Assembly (NCBI GenBank): GCA_005408345.1
Contig: SEMN01000578.1
Span: forward strand, 186,001-250,000
Direction: 5' to 3'
Source: Macquaria australasica
Lineage: Eukaryota; Chordata; Actinopteri; Centrarchiformes; Percichthyidae
DNA: 64,000 nt
The notes beneath the pieces are model-generated. The model searched no databases and was not told the origin of the DNA. It saw nothing but the letters and a program-made list of their open reading frames with translations. Made by a program: the position numbers and the translations under genes. Positions within the stretch are counted from its first letter, which is position 1. Every line of letters starts with the position of its first letter. Of this stretch, positions 36,616 through 49,000 are shown one piece after another.

Positions 36616-37046
36616 ACAAAACAGTCAAATTTACATTCATAACTTCAAATGCTTGTCTTTGACTGCAACCGAAAGTTTGGATTAGCCCTCTTGATTAGCT
36701 ATTGTAGCTAACCGCTTAGGTATCTACCTCTGGGGCATCTTGGCGGCTAACCAAACTAGCTGCTAATCTGTGCAAGTAGTAGCAAATAAGGCAAAGCAAG
36801 CAGGTTTTTTATGTTATTGTCTTCTAAGGAACTTCAAGATGTGACTTCAATGGCAGGTAATCTGGTGGACTAAAAAGCAACCAACGCCTTTTAGGACATT
36901 TTGTAATATCTGTTGAAATAGAATCATGCTATCTATTAAACGATAAGTACTAAATGTTTTTTATTACTGCAGATGAATAGGCAGCTAGTTTGGTTAGCCA
37001 GCAAATTGGCCAGATCGAGATTCTTGTGCAGTTAGCTAGATTATCT

Positions 37047-37159
37047 AATAGCTCCTAATGTTTAATTACAGCTAGATCTAATACATTACAGGGCCCACAG
37101 ACAAACTCAGTGACCCTTGCTTAGATTTGCTCATCCATCATAACTGAGCTCTGGATGTG
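37047..37159 (+). repeat. 113-bp direct duplication, copy 1
   Basis: From AATAGCTCCTAATGTTTAAT to GAGCTCTGGATGTG. It is identical to 37919-38031 except for one base (T versus C in TTTAATtACAG). Copy 1 sits in ordinary unique DNA. Confidence 0.9.
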
Positions 37160-37813
37160 CTAATTTCTGTGTTTGAAAGCTTTAGGTGGCTCACGCTGCT
37201 TGCTCCAATATACATTTTTTATTGGACTCCGCATTCTCTACAACAAAGGTGGTGAATGCAAACTTAGTATGATCCATACTCAGAATGGCCACAATAAGGA
37301 GAAGACGACCCAGGTTGAAAAGTACCGTTGGCTTTCAAAACTCAGTTTAATATTTTGCATGGACTGTGTCTTGGAGCATGAAATCCAATCCCTCAAAACT
37401 ACTGGATATTTTAACAATGAATGATAATGCTAAGCCTTAAATTGAGCCTCGTGTCAACTGCGATTACCAACATACTGTATAACAAAGAGCCTAATAGACA
37501 ATGAGGAGGAACAGGAGATTAGAGAAGAGGAACAGTAAAGGAGAAAGGACAGCAGAAGAGCAAGGAAGCAAGAATAGGAATATGAAGGAATAAAGGAAGA
37601 GAAAGAGGGAAATAAAGACAACAGCAGATCTACAGAATCTTATACAATGGTCACACTCAGGGGTCCAGGGATGGACAACTCTCTTCAACTCTTCTTCCCT
37701 TCATCTGTCTCTCCAAGCCATGCGAGGATCCCAAAATACAGATGGCGGGTGCTAAAATAGGCTTTGGGCTGAGTGATGAATTAGCCAGGGCGTATTTGGG
37801 GAGCAAGGGAGCG
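37160..37813. other. Non-coding interval, nothing identified
   Basis: Purine-rich from about 37498 to 37620 on the plus strand. No gene is supported. Confidence 0.35.
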
Positions 37814-37848
37814 ACAGAGAGAGAGAGAGAGAAAGATTAGAGAGAGAG

Positions 37849-37920
<72 letters not shown>
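37814..37920. repeat. (GA)n/(GAAA)n purine array
   Basis: About 107 bases of almost pure purine with GA and GAAA blocks, directly abutting copy 2 of the 113-bp duplication. Confidence 0.9.
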
Positions 37921-38026
37921 TAGCTCCTAATGTTTAATCACAGCTAGATCTAATACATTACAGGGCCCACAGACAAACTCAGTGACCCTTGCTTAGATTT
38001 GCTCATCCATCATAACTGAGCTCTGG

Positions 38027-38031
<5 letters not shown>
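37919..38031 (+). repeat. 113-bp direct duplication, copy 2
   Basis: Identical to 37047-37159 bar one base. It is bounded on the left by the GA array and on the right by the GT array. Confidence 0.9.

Positions 38032-38084
<53 letters not shown>
38029..38084. repeat. (GT)28 microsatellite
   Basis: Perfect GT array growing out of the GGATGTG end of the duplicated segment. Confidence 0.95.
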
Positions 38085-38086
<2 letters not shown>

Positions 38087-38169
38087 ATATGATTTGATTA
38101 TGAACACGTGAGAAAAGACTCTTGAGAGTGAGAGATAAAGCTGCTGTTAACAAATTGGGAGCAATCAGC

Positions 38170-38415
38170 AGACAAGGAAACACACCTACAAAATCTCAAA
38201 TTCTCCATTTGAGGTACATGTCAGGGTTTGCTGCTTCTCTTTCTCTATGCTGTTTTAATGTCATAGTAAAATGAATATCTTTGGATTTTGGACTGTTGGT
38301 TGGACAAAACAAGCAATTTGAAGACATCACGTTCAATTCTCGGAACTCGTGATGTGCATTTTTCACTATTATCTGACATTCTATAGACAATGATTAATTG
38401 TAACCCTAGTCGACA
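38170..38415 (+). repeat. Repeat family D copy
   Basis: CAAATTCTCCATTTGAGGTA, GGACTGTTGGTTGGACAAAA and CTATAGACAATGATTAATTG match the family seen at 35.76 kb. Confidence 0.55.
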
Positions 38416-38498
38416 CGATACAAGGTATTACCTTGTGTGGTATACCTGGTATGTTCACTTCACACATACCCTACATTATTAATGCATCTGGTTTAAAA

Positions 38499-38984
38499 TA
38501 TTATACTATACCATTCTCTACCATCCCATACCATACTATACTATACTATAATATAATATACCATACTGTACTATACTATACCATACTACTATACCATCTT
38601 ATACTATACTATAATATACCATACTATAACATACCATACCGTTCTATACTATACAATAAAATAGTGTTATACTATACCATAATATACTATACCATTCTAT
38701 ACTATACTGCAATATACCATACTATGCCTTTCTATACTATACTATCCCATCCCATACTATACTATAATATACCAATAATATACCATACTACACCATACCA
38801 TTTAATACTATACTATAGTATACCATATTATGCTATACTATATTTTACCATACTATACTATACCATTCTATACTATAATATACTATACTATTCTATACAA
38901 TACAATACTATGCCATACCATACCATACCTTCTCATACTTCACTATACTTTACTATACCATACCATACTATAATATACTTTACT
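38499..38984. repeat. TATAC/TACCA minisatellite, about 485 bp
   Basis: Degenerate 5-base units (TATAC, CATAC, TACCA, TATAA) repeat for almost the whole stretch. The 188-codon tyrosine/isoleucine-rich frame running through it (38433-38999) is a by-product, since a 5-base unit without stops stays open in several frames. Confidence 0.9.
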
Positions 38985-39107
38985 GTTAGGGGGACCTGAG
39001 GCAAATATTAGTGGGCCCACATTGACCCATATTTTTCCCTCTTCAATAGGTATGTACCCTGTTGCCGTTAAGGACTTGCAAAGTACAGTGAACATTTAAA
39101 CTATGCA

Positions 39108-39637
39108 TGTGGTGTCGCGGCAGATCTGCTGAGAAGTTTAAGTGTGTCATGTTTATTTGTTGTCAAGTTATTCACATAGTCTTGTTTGGCACTTCCTGTT
39201 TTATTGTGTAGTTTCCTTTTGTGTCTGTTCCTGACTCCCTTCCCTTGTGTTTTTCCACCGTGTTGATTGTCTGCCCCGCCCCGGATTGGTTTCACCTGTG
39301 CTCCCTCACCTTTTGTATATAGAGTCCTTGTCTCCCCTTGTCCTGTGCCAGTTCGTCTTGTTCAGTTTGTATGTCAGTCGGTCCAAGCGAGCCAGCGTAC
39401 CCCCATGCCTCAAGCTACTGTCAGGTTTTGTGTTTTTCGTTGTACTTTGGTGTTCCTCCTTTCTGGAGCGTTTTGAGTTTGAACTTTGTATTATCCTCCT
39501 TGTGAGCGGTTTTAGTTGTACTTTGTCTTAGATTGAAAGCGTCTTTTTGTTGTTCTTGTTTTTTCAGTAAAGAGTTGAAACTACTGAGTAGTGAGTCGTG
39601 CATTTGAGTCCTGCTTCCTGTGCCACAGTTCGTAACA
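39108..39637 (+). mobile_element. Solo LTR of a retroelement, 530 bp, with 5-bp target duplication
   Basis: The element begins TGTGGTGTCGCGGCAG and ends TTCGTAACA (TG...CA). It is flanked by ATGCA at 39103-39107 and 39638-39642, an exact 5-bp duplication. TTTTGTATATAGAG near 39312 is a promoter-like TATA box, and CAGTAAAGAGTTG near 39567 is a possible weak poly(A) site. There is no internal coding region, primer-binding site or second LTR, so it is a recombined solo LTR. Gypsy-type is likely, but an endogenous retrovirus is possible. Frames inside are spurious. Confidence 0.8.
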
Positions 39638-39859
39638 ATGCATAGCAGCTTGGGTATATTTTGCCTGGCACCCAATAAACCAACCAGTACTCTTATGCTA
39701 CAGTACTTCCTAGTTCCAAGTTTGAGTTAATGATAGTGGTTATTTGATTAAAACCAATATGTAACATGATTCATTTAGGAATATACACCATGTAAGCCCA
39801 CCAAAAGACAATAACTAGATTTTGGCACAGGGACCACCACAAGATTGACTCAAGATGAA

Positions 39860-40230
39860 GAAATAATTTAAGGCTGAAACTAATGATTTGAATTATTGAT
39901 TACTCTGCTGATAATTTTCTGAAACAATGAATTGTTTCCTCTATAAAATATCCAAATATAGTGAAAAATGACAACAATTTTTCAGAGCTCCATGTGACTT
40001 TCGATATCTTTTTTTTTTCTCTGACCAAAACCCAAAGATATTCTACCTACAATGGCATAAATCAGATAAAGGAGCAAGTCTTCACATTTAAGAGACTGAA
40101 ACCATTGATTTCTTTACTCTGTTTTGCTTGAAAAATAGATGATTAAACCATTACCAAAGTGTTGCTGATTATTTCTTTTGTGGAGTGACTTATTGATTAA
40201 TCAACTAATAATTTTAGCTGTAGAATAATG
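39860..40230 (+). repeat. Repeat family D copy, both ends present
   Basis: It starts GGCTGAAACTAATGATTTG and ends GATTAATCAACTAATAATTT then TAGCTG. The two ends are roughly inverted (ACTAATGATT versus ATTAATCAACTAAT). TGTGGAGTGACTTATTGATT is near the end. A MITE-like origin is likely. Confidence 0.55.
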
Positions 40231-40575
40231 CAAGACCCATGTTAGGTGCTAGTTGTTTCAGTTGATACAGAGCTTTAGTTGATACAGAGCTTTTTGCATT
40301 ATTTCATTAAATTACCAGAAACTGACACACACTGGGAGACCCCCAGACCACCAGGGGCCCCGGGGCAGTTGCTCATTTTGCAGCCTTGCCTGAGGTATAA
40401 AAATCGTCATATCATCCACCATACTATATTTAGAGTACACTTGTGTGGCTTCTCTTGCAGCCTGAAAGCACAGTGAGATTTGGCTGCTGCTGGATGAGCC
40501 AAGTGGCCACTTAATTATCAGCTCAACACCACAGTGTTTTCTATGACGTGCACACATGCACACACTCATCAACTC

Positions 40576-40576
40576 C

Positions 40577-40639
<63 letters not shown>
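40576..40639. repeat. (TC)n(AC)n compound microsatellite
   Basis: A TC array to about 40606 followed by an AC array to 40638. Confidence 0.95.
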
Positions 40640-40640
<1 letters not shown>

Positions 40641-43613
40641 CATGTACAAACACTTATGTAATTCTGAACTTAGTGTGACATAATTCTCACTGTGCTTATT
40701 AAATAATTACCCTATCCTCATTCTGATTTGAAATGCACGAGGCCCTGCATCACAGTGTCCTTGCAGTCGACTCGTGATGTTGCACACTGGATCCGCTCTG
40801 CTGTGGATTCATTATTCATCTCCAGGCTTAAATTAAACATAGGTAGGGACTTTCATGGAATCAACAGGAGTCTTATGATAACCTCATTATTTACCAGAAG
40901 CCTGTAAGAACCTGTGTGTTTGGGTATGTGTGTGTTAAGTGCTTGTATTTTTTTAAATATCAGCTTTAAAATGTGGATTTACAGTCGACGTTAGCATGAG
41001 GATATAGGGAAAAACTCAACCTAGAATTAATGTAATCTTACTGCTTCAAAAATAATGTAAGGGGGAACCAGCTTTGGTCAATTAAAAGACAGGGCTTAGA
41101 TATGATGTTCTAAATTGATTTCACAACCACTATAACTAAAGGAAACAAGGTAATTTCAGTTCAGCTTCTGTTGTTTTCAGTGAGCTTGGCATTTGCCCTC
41201 TTCTCAAGCAACATAAAGGCTACTGTAACAGGCGTTCCATACAACTAGCTACATCATAAGGTAACACAGGTCCATTTTAGCTAAATGTCTACACCGTTGT
41301 CTTGTGTATTAGTCTGTTCCAAAACAAATCCAAAAGCAAATTCTTTAATTACATTGTGATTACGGAATTAGCCTTGGTAATATTATCTTAGCATAAACAA
41401 AATGGAACTAACGTTAACGTTAAGGTGGCACTTTGGCTGAGGAGCTCAACTTATGTTGTAATCGTCGGCAAAATGGTAACGTTAATAACGTTACACAAGT
41501 AGTCCCAGAGCCCTGACATCAGTAACGTTATACAAGGCGGATTTGGAATAACAAGTACACTAGCTAACGTTAGACTCCATGGAAGTAACGTGAACACCTA
41601 ACGTTACATCCAAATTGTGAAGTGTGATTGTGTCAAAACAACTCGACCTTATCAGGCTAATAAACAGTGCCAAGCTTGACATATCGACATATGTACCATA
41701 AAGGTACACTCTGCTACACTGTTGTGTTAATGCAGCAAACAATTCAAAGTAGGATTTCTACCATATCAGTCAGTCATACAAAGGTGGAATCAATGCAAAT
41801 ATGGGTTGTATCCCACAGGGGTAAATTTCTTTTTTCAGTGAGACTAGTCAAGGACAATCAACATCTGTCAGAGTGCTATGAGTGAATGTGTCTGTGAGTG
41901 TGTGTTCAGGGGCCTCCTGCAGTGTTAATGCCTGGTATTCAATGACAAAAGCGTGGACCTGTCACCCACACGTTCATACAATGGGAGAAGAGAAGCGTCG
42001 ACTGACTCACACCTGCAGCTCATTGGTCCGCTGAAGGTACATTGTTAAAGCAGAACAGGAAAAATGGAAAGTGCTGACATCTCATCCAACCCACAATGAC
42101 ACTTTAAAGCCTCTCTAGACCCTGCAGCCCCCCATTTGACAAGGTTTGATCTGAAGGACCTGCATATGGACACAATGATACTAATTCAGTGGTAAATGGT
42201 AACTGCTACTACTCCCATGAAAACCAGTGTTATACCAGTTATAGTGTAGTGAATAGTAGGGCTGCATGATTCTGGTCGAAATGAGAAAACAGTAAATGCA
42301 ATATGATCACTAGCTACTGGAAAGGACACACTGCTTTATTTAAAACAGACAGCTCATATGCACCGTGAATGGTGAATTTAAGAATAATCGAGTACATCTG
42401 TTGCTTTTTTTCTTTATTCTTTATAAAATTTTTGAAAAATCAAACTAATACACAGCTCACCTGTCCCAAAACACTGAGGGCTAGTCCAGTTATGAAGGGA
42501 GACTGCTTTCACAATGTTTGATCTATTGTTAGCAAACCTTTTTTTTCACCTCCAAACTCCAACAGGTAAGAACCTGCTTCAGTCCTGTGTGATAGTCAAG
42601 GATCCTCACAGTCTGACTCTGTAGGCTTAAGACTTAAGACTCCTGCTGTGGATGTTTGAGCAGTTGGGGATGGGGATTTTCCGCTGACGTTTTGCTGGCC
42701 TTTCTGTGACATTTAAGATCGTTGTACTTATTTGCTTGTGTTGTATTTGTTTGTAAAGTAATGTGGATGCTTTTGAATCCAGTTCCACACAGAATAATGC
42801 ACAACCTTTTATGATACAAGCACAACATTTCTGTCAGAACTCGGGGTGGATAAATATATTTGTTCTTCCTCACGACTGCTGGGTTTCCCCGTTTCTAAAA
42901 AGCTTTTTCTTTCATCACATTTTTCTTCACTGGCTCTCACACCCATTAGATTAATTTACATCAATGTCCTGCCCCCTCTTCCTGTCAACAGTTTGTCATG
43001 TGGAGTAACACACACTTGATACCTGTTGAATCAGCTTAGGGAGAAATTAGGAGCATTTGTATTAATGCAAATATGGCAGAGTCGTCCCATTAAAATTACA
43101 TCACATAGAGGTCTGAATTGAATTTATTGAATTGGGTTTACAGAGTCAACAAATAAGGTACAAAATGGCCTTTGTATCTTTGGGATATTACAGGGTAGGT
43201 GTTCAACAGAAAAGACAGAAATTTACAAACACATAACTAGGGTCGGGTTCTGATAGCTGGTTCTATTTTGGATCCTGTTCTCAATTGGCAAAATAGGCAG
43301 ATTTTCTAAACTCCGACACTAACGAATCTCTTGTCGAACCTTCCGTTGACCATCCTTTACAAAAGGAAAGGAAATAATGCGTCCCACAATTCCTTGCGGC
43401 AGCGACCACAGCAGACCCACGTCAATAACATCCACCATCGCATAATTACGCATTCCTAGTGTAAGTGCAGTGGGATTCTCTTAGCACCGCAGTTGTCTTT
43501 TCTTGTGAATTCTCCTTCACATCTTTCCTTGACCTCATGACGTTTTCCAGTCAAAGTCAATGAAAGGTGTTCAGGAAAAGACATAGGATGTCATTTTTTT
43601 AACTTTTCGACCA
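40640..43613. other. Non-coding interval with AACGTTA cluster
   Basis: No gene is supported. Seven AACGTTA words lie between 41410 and 41606 (listed separately). The rest is AT-rich unique DNA. GGGCTGCATGATTCTGGTC near 42260 resembles the end of a fish hAT-type repeat, but the other end was not found. Confidence 0.35.
41410..41606. other. Cluster of seven AACGTTA palindrome words
   Basis: AACGTTA starts at 41410, 41416, 41478, 41487, 41524, 41566 and 41600, plus the near-match TAACGTGA at 41586. Several are extended palindromes (TAACGTTA, CTAACGTTAG). No array period is visible. Confidence 0.7.
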
Positions 43614-43888
43614 CAGCATGCACTGGGGCAATTCAGTTCAAGATTCTTGGACAAGTCTCACTTTCTGTGTTCCTGCATTGTTTCTGTCATTTTGTTCTAC
43701 ATTGTGCTCCACAATGTTTCCACTGTTTCCACACTTTCACCACTGTCAAATATTACCAGTGAATGTGGTCCGACTACGAGTGATGTTGGTGCATGATTGG
43801 TGGAGGGTCTCCCCAATGGACATGCAAGAGACTTTTCAGTGATAATCACGAGCCTGCTATGAAAATGAAACCTCACTAAAATCCCTTT
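43614..43888 (+). repeat. Interspersed repeat E, copy 1
   Basis: From CAGCATGCACTGGGGCAAT through GACTACGAGTGATGTTGGTG to GAGCCTGCTATGAAAATGAA. It is repeated in direct orientation at 45375-45638 with moderate divergence and small indels. Confidence 0.75.
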
Positions 43889-45374
43889 AAAAGAAGCTTT
43901 AATTGCATGAACAATTTTCAGCAAGTCAGTTCTGCCATTAACCCACGAACGAAGAGCAGGACCCATGTGGTCCATAACAGTGGAAGGAACAACTGTTATA
44001 CACCAGTTGTGGACTGGGGCTTTACAATAGGTTAGCAATAAGTCAGGTATCAAATTACCATTCCATCTATGAGGTATGACATGGTAGATGTTCAGCAAAA
44101 ATGAACCAGAGGTTGGTTTGTAATTAAACAAATTCATTGAAAACAGAATATCTCTCTTTACAACCAAAGAGCCTTGTTTTAAATTCTAGTCAAGGTCCCC
44201 AAAGTTTCTAAAGATACCAAATAAGTCATGCTGAATTTGGGGAAAATGTCAACAAAATGGTGGCGAAAACATCTAGAACATTTCCATTTGAATATATAAT
44301 GTAGCTCTAACAAGCTAGGCTTACTCAATGTAAGCATCACATACAACAGTGTCATAACAAGCAGATGCTGAATATGGATTTTACGTTTTTAAACTTAAAA
44401 AAAAACTTCAATCATGATCACACCTTACAATAAAATGCAGCTCCACTGTACACACAAAAATAGCTTTCCCCCACATTTCACTATCATGGTCGTTATTTCC
44501 TCCTTGTAAATGTATGCCCTTCACAACTGACAGTAAACACCTTGTCTTGCTTACTTTCCATCCCTGAGTACCCTCATCTATTTGCATGTTTAATTTGCAT
44601 GCATTTCCACGTTAAATCTGAACATGAAAGATGATCCCATTTATTGCAGCTCTAAAATGTGGGACTGGAGGTGCATTTGTTGTTAATGTGGCTAAATGTG
44701 ACCCTGAACACCTATGGAGGTGAAGATTGGATCCCCACTGGTTCTTTACCGCATTGCCACCTTGATTCCATGTGATCCCTGGGAACTCTTCAAAGCACTG
44801 GAACAAAGGGTTACTGAATTAGGGTGCTACATTTTGGAGTGACTTCACATTTTCCTTAGAACATCTATGATGTAAAATTAAGATTAAGAGTTAGAGTTTG
44901 GATTGCTTGTACAACCTCTATCAACTATTTCACATTTCTCAACAGCTGCTTTTCCCATAATGACACTCTCCCACTATTCATTAAGAAAACACACATCATT
45001 CAGCCGATCCTTTTATCCCGACTGTGTCACAGCAGTTTGAGTGCCTACACCAAGTCTCCGCAGGCAGGAGACTCACCACATGATGTTTGGGCTTAATAAA
45101 GCTGTGATGTAGCACCAGGGCATTCATTCAGGGCTAACATTGTGTTATCAGGCTAAAATAATCCTGTTTATTCTGATCCAGCTAATCTGGTTCTTTGAAC
45201 ACAGTTCGAGGATTGATTTGTTCGTCCTGGATGAAGTTATCATAAACAACAGTGCGCTCATCTTATGAAATAAAGGCAAAATGAGTAAAGAAACCATGAT
45301 CAGCAATGATATGATTGGCTGAGTGCTGATCATGTGATTGCAGGTACATGAGGTAAGTGTGTTGGGAACACCCC
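43889..45374. other. Non-coding interval between two repeat E copies
   Basis: No gene is supported. The 156-codon minus-strand frame 43697-44167 spans the repeat border and has no domain. Confidence 0.35.
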
Positions 45375-45638
45375 CAGCATGCACTGGGGCAATAGATTTA
45401 TGGACTTCAGTCTCATTTTCTGTGCGTTCCTGCATTGTTGCAGGTGTCATTTTGTCTTACATTGTGCTTAACAATGTTCCCACTGTTTCCTTTCATCACA
45501 GTAGATATTACCAATGAATATGGTCAGACTACGAGTGATGCTGGTGCGTGATTGGTGGAGGTTCCCAATGGACGTGCAAGAGACTTGAGAAAATGAAGAG
45601 CCTGCTATGAAAATAAACCTCACTAAAAATCTCTTTTT
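45375..45638 (+). repeat. Interspersed repeat E, copy 2
   Basis: It shares CAGCATGCACTGGGGCAAT, GTGTCATTTTGT, GACTACGAGTGATGCTGGTG and GAGCCTGCTATGAAAAT with copy 1. Confidence 0.75.
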
Positions 45639-46079
45639 GTTAAGTTTTTGAGCAGAGCTGCTTTATGGAAATATCAGATTGTGTATGAAATTTGCATCAG
45701 TGTGATAAAGTGTATTGATTTTTCAGGTATTAATTTGCTTGATTAGCTAAAAAATTACATTCCCCTTCTGGTAATATTTATAGCCTGAACAAAACACAAA
45801 TCAGGTCTGCATAATTTGGTTTTGTCATTATCCATAAAAGTAATTTTACCCATTTTTAGCTCTAATCTCTGCTGCCTTTCACAGTGTTCATTCGCACCTC
45901 TCTGTCCTGCTGTTCTTAGAGCCATGTCTGAGCTCCCCTCGACTCGCGCATGGACTCCCCTCGTCTGTTGTTGTGTGTCGTGACGTTTGACCTGCAATGG
46001 TCTAGGGCTTATTGGAAATGGTGTTAGGCTACTAAAAACAGAAATATTGAGGGAAAAGAAACAATGAGAGATCGTTTTT

Positions 46080-49000
46080 TGATAAGTGACCATCCTTATC
46101 TAAACAATGGCGGCGCATAGATGCAGCGGCTCACGGCTCTCCTTAAATATGCTATTTTTATTGTTTTTATTGCTGTTATCGCATGTCAATCTAGTGGTAT
46201 CCAAAAGCTACAGTCGTATGGATTTATTTGACATCGGATTTCAACAGAAGATGTCCGTCTCCAGCGACTTTCATCGCACTTTCAACATTCCGGACGAGAT
46301 AGCGCGATCAGCAGGATCTCCGTGGATTGTTATCGGGTCTGCCAGGCGACGCAGACGGCGGCGCGAGAGGAAACAAAAGCGAGGCTGTAGGGCCGGGCTA
46401 TTGACTAGGCTAGGGAAGCAGCCACTCAAACCTCCACTGCCGAGCCTCTACCTCACAAACGCCAGATCAATAGTACATAAAATGGACGATCTGGAATTAC
46501 AACTGGCTGGAAATCGCTATGTTCGTGAATGCTGTGTGCTCATCATTACAGAGACCTGGCTTACAGAAAAGATCCCTGATGCTACGGTGCAGCTAGCAGG
46601 CCGTATGCTACATCGCTGGGATAGAAACAGGGACTCCGGTAAAACCAGAGGAGGGGGGCTTAGCATCTACGTGCATGATGGCTGGTGCAACAACAGCACG
46701 ATTTTAGACAGTCACTGCTCCCCTGACCTGGAGTTTATGTCGGTGAGATGCAGACCCTTTTTCCTACCGAGAGAGCTAACTGTTGTCATCATTACTGCTG
46801 TCTATATTCCACCGGATGCCAATGTAAACACGGCACTCTCCTTACTGTTAAATGCCATTAACAAACACCAGCGGGTCCACCCTGAAGGCGTCCACATTAT
46901 TGCAGGGGATTTTAATAAGGGTAATCTAAAATCTGTACTCCCTAAATTCCATCAACATGTTAGATGCCCAACTAGAGGGAAGAACACTCTGGATCATGTG
47001 TATTCTAACATCAAGCATGCATACAGAGCTGTACCCCTCCCCCATCTGGGCCTGTCAGACCATCTCTCCCTGCTTCTCATCCCTGCATATACCCCCCTAA
47101 GTCGGCAAGCAAAGCCCACAAAGAGGACCATTACCACCTGGCCTGACACGGCACTTCTCCAACTTCAGGACTGCTTTGAACATACCCAGTGGGATACCTT
47201 TTACCACGAGGACCTGGCAACATTCACAGAGACTGTACTGTCTTACATCAAGTACTGCATTGGGAACGTCACTGTGGACAAATGCATCAGGGTGTTCCCA
47301 AACCAGAAGCCTTGGATGACAAGCCAGGTCCGCATGCTCCTCCGGGCCCGAGACTCAGCCTTCAGGTCAGGAGACAGAGATGCGTACAGCGCTGCTCGCG
47401 CCGACCTGAGGAGAGGTATCGGAGCTGCCAAAGCAGACTACAAGAGGAGGATAGAGGACCATCTTACCAGCAATAACCTCCGGCAGGTGTGGCAAGGCAT
47501 ACAGAGCATCACAAACTACAGAGGCTGTGATGTGACATCCGGTGACACAGATGCGGCACTGGCAGAGGAGCTGAACAGCTTCTTTGCCCGCTTTGAAACT
47601 CATAAACAGCACTCAGCCGCACCACTACAGCCCCCTCCAGCCTCAAGTACTTTCCATCTCACTTTAGAGGTTCAGGACGTAAGACGTGTGCTCTGGTCAG
47701 TGAATTCCAGGAAGGCTATGGGTCCAGATGGAGTACCTGGAAAAGTGCTCAAGGCATGTGCCTACCAGCTTTCGCAGGTCTTCACTGACATTTTCAACCT
47801 GTCTCTGGCACAAGCTGTTGTCCCGCCCTGCCTGAAATCAGCCACTATCATCCCGGTTCCAAAAAAGTCACCTACAGCCAGCCTCAATGATTACCGCCCC
47901 GTAGCACTCACCCCAGTCATCACCAAGTGCTTTGAAAGACTGGTTCTACGGCACATTAAAGCCTGTCTCCCCCCTTCCCTGGACCCTCACCAGTTTGCCT
48001 ACCGGACAAACAGATCAACAGAAGATGCAATAGCCATAGCTCTTCATTCGGCACTGAATCATCTGGAACATCAGGGGAGCTATGTCAGGTTGCTCTTCAT
48101 TGACTTCAGTTCAGCCTTCAACACAATAATTCCAGACATTCTAGTCTATAAATTATCCAACTTGGGGTTCCCACCACTCACCTGCGCCTGGATAAAGGAC
48201 TTTTTGATCGATCGACCACAGCGTGTGAAACTGGGCCCACACCTCTCCTCCATCCGCACTCTCAGTACCGGCTCTCCTCAGGGCTGTGTGCTCAGCCCAC
48301 TACTTTACTCCCTCTACACATTCGACTGCAGTCCCGCCCACCCAGAGAACACCATTGTTAAATTTGCAGATGATACGACAGTGGTGGGGCTGATCTCGGA
48401 AGGGGACGAGACAGCCTACAGGGACGAGGTCCTGCGACTTAGTGAGTGGTGCTCAGTGAACAACCTTACACTGAACATCACAAAAACCAAAGAAATCATC
48501 CTGGACTTTAGGCGGAACAGTGCCGACCACGTCCCCTTGTACATCAACAATGAATGTGTAGAGAGGGTCCAGTCCTTAAAATTTCTAGGTGTCCACATCT
48601 CTGCTGACCTCTCCTGGTCTGCGAACACCACAGCAGTGGTCAAGCGGGCCCAGCAGCGGTTACACTTCCTGAGAGTGCTCAGGAAGGAACAGCTCAACAC
48701 TCAGCTGCTGGTGAGCTTCTATCGCTCCTCAATTGAGAGCCTGCTGACCTACGCTACTACAGTATGGTACTCCAGCTGCACTGTAGTAGACAGGAAGAGG
48801 ATGCAGAGAGTGGTTAAAACAGCACAGAAGATCATCGGCTGTCCTCTGCCCTCCCTGTCAGACATCTACAACTCCCGTTGTCTTAGCAGAGCCAAGAACA
48901 TCTTAAAGGACAACACTCACCCCGGTTTCCACCTCTTTGACCTGTTGCCCTCTGGCAGGCGCTACAGGTCTATACGATCAAAAACCAATAGACTCAAAAA

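Noticed and set aside
37814..38984. CRISPR-like array of repeats and spacers
   Set aside because: These are microsatellites and a degenerate satellite in a vertebrate genome; no repeat-spacer pattern and no cas genes.
38433..38999. 188-codon tyrosine/isoleucine-rich open frame
   Set aside because: It lies entirely in the TATAC minisatellite; a 5-base unit without stop words stays open by chance.
46107..46202. Secreted host protein suggested by the signal-like N-terminus
   Set aside because: The same frame continues into a complete LINE endonuclease and RT, so the hydrophobic start belongs to a retrotransposon protein.
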